Part shown: positions 13,106 through 13,114 of the stretch, in pieces
Numbering within the stretch: the first letter of the stretch is position 1
Layout of the letters: each line of letters begins with the position of its first letter
From: JAMOQA01 sp964420365
GTDB lineage: Bacteria; Acidobacteriota; Polarisedimenticolia; J045
Assembly: GCA_964420365.1 (NCBI GenBank)
Contig: CAYQTA010000084.1
Span: forward strand, 1-13,114
Direction: 5' to 3'
Length of the DNA stretch: 13,114 nt
Made by a program: the position numbers and the translations under genes
Notes under the pieces: model-generated
What the model was told of the DNA's origin: nothing
Database searches by the model: none
The model's input: only the letters and a program-made list of their open reading frames with translations

Positions 13106-13114
13106 ATGCGCAGG
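13106..13114 (+). CDS. First codons of the next gene in the purLQ operon (cut by window edge)
   Basis: Three bases after the purQ stop, ATG CGC AGG begins at 13106 with a good ribosome-binding site, GGGAGGTG, at 13092-13099. Only Met-Arg-Arg is visible, so the product cannot be named. By analogy another purine gene such as purF would be common here, but nothing in the sequence shows it. Confidence 0.4.

Overview
The window is a very GC-rich bacterial chromosome segment. Third codon positions are almost all G or C, and the intergenic gaps are short. I see no tRNA, rRNA, CRISPR array, insertion sequence, integrase or phage gene. The content is housekeeping: cell-wall amino-sugar turnover, fatty-acid initiation, ferredoxin-linked 2-oxoacid oxidation and purine synthesis. 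A four-domain 2-oxoacid:ferredoxin oxidoreductase suggests an anaerobic or facultatively anaerobic life style. The sequence alone does not fix the phylum. The fused beta-gamma oxidoreductase subunit and the PurL of about 1000 residues with a separate PurQ point away from the best-known model bacteria and towards a high-GC, deep-branching environmental group (inference).

Layout, left to right. (1) Positions 1-1695, plus strand: the 3' end of a putative peptidase-like gene, overlapped by 4 bases (GTGA) by a DUF1343/NamZ-type exo-N-acetylmuramidase gene. (2) 1896-2924, plus: a complete fabH (KAS III) with a strong ribosome-binding site and a strong intrinsic terminator. (3) 3049-3413, plus: a candidate promoter, then a leader with three consecutive hairpins, then a 68-residue two-helix membrane protein. 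Its stop codon overlaps a convergent gene. (4) 3400-4662, minus: a YihY/BrkB-family membrane protein with a long cytoplasmic tail. It appears to be transcribed without a 5' leader. (5) 4754-7609, minus: an operon for a small 2x[4Fe-4S] ferredoxin subunit, an alpha subunit and a beta-gamma fusion subunit of a 2-oxoacid:ferredoxin oxidoreductase, with a good promoter upstream and a clear terminator downstream. (6) 7610-7922: a divergent intergenic region with a promoter for each side. (7) 7923-9212, plus: a CelD/BcsL-type GNAT-like acyltransferase. (8) 9267 to the window end, plus: purL (with two PurS-like domains at its N terminus) and purQ, 2 bases apart, then the first codons of another gene.

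How the parts relate: PurL and PurQ form formylglycinamidine ribonucleotide synthetase; PurQ supplies ammonia, and the PurS function is built into PurL. The oxidoreductase makes acyl-CoA and reduced ferredoxin from 2-oxoacids. If it prefers branched-chain 2-oxoacids, its products would be natural primers for FabH, but that link is inference.

I found no wholly new system. The points most worth a second look are the three-hairpin leader at 3092-3182, the recurring TAGA(C/T)T -10 box before several transcription units, the leaderless start of the YihY gene, the beta-gamma fusion, and two active-site departures: Asp for Glu in the PurQ triad, and loss of the second SDGG-type loop in PurL.
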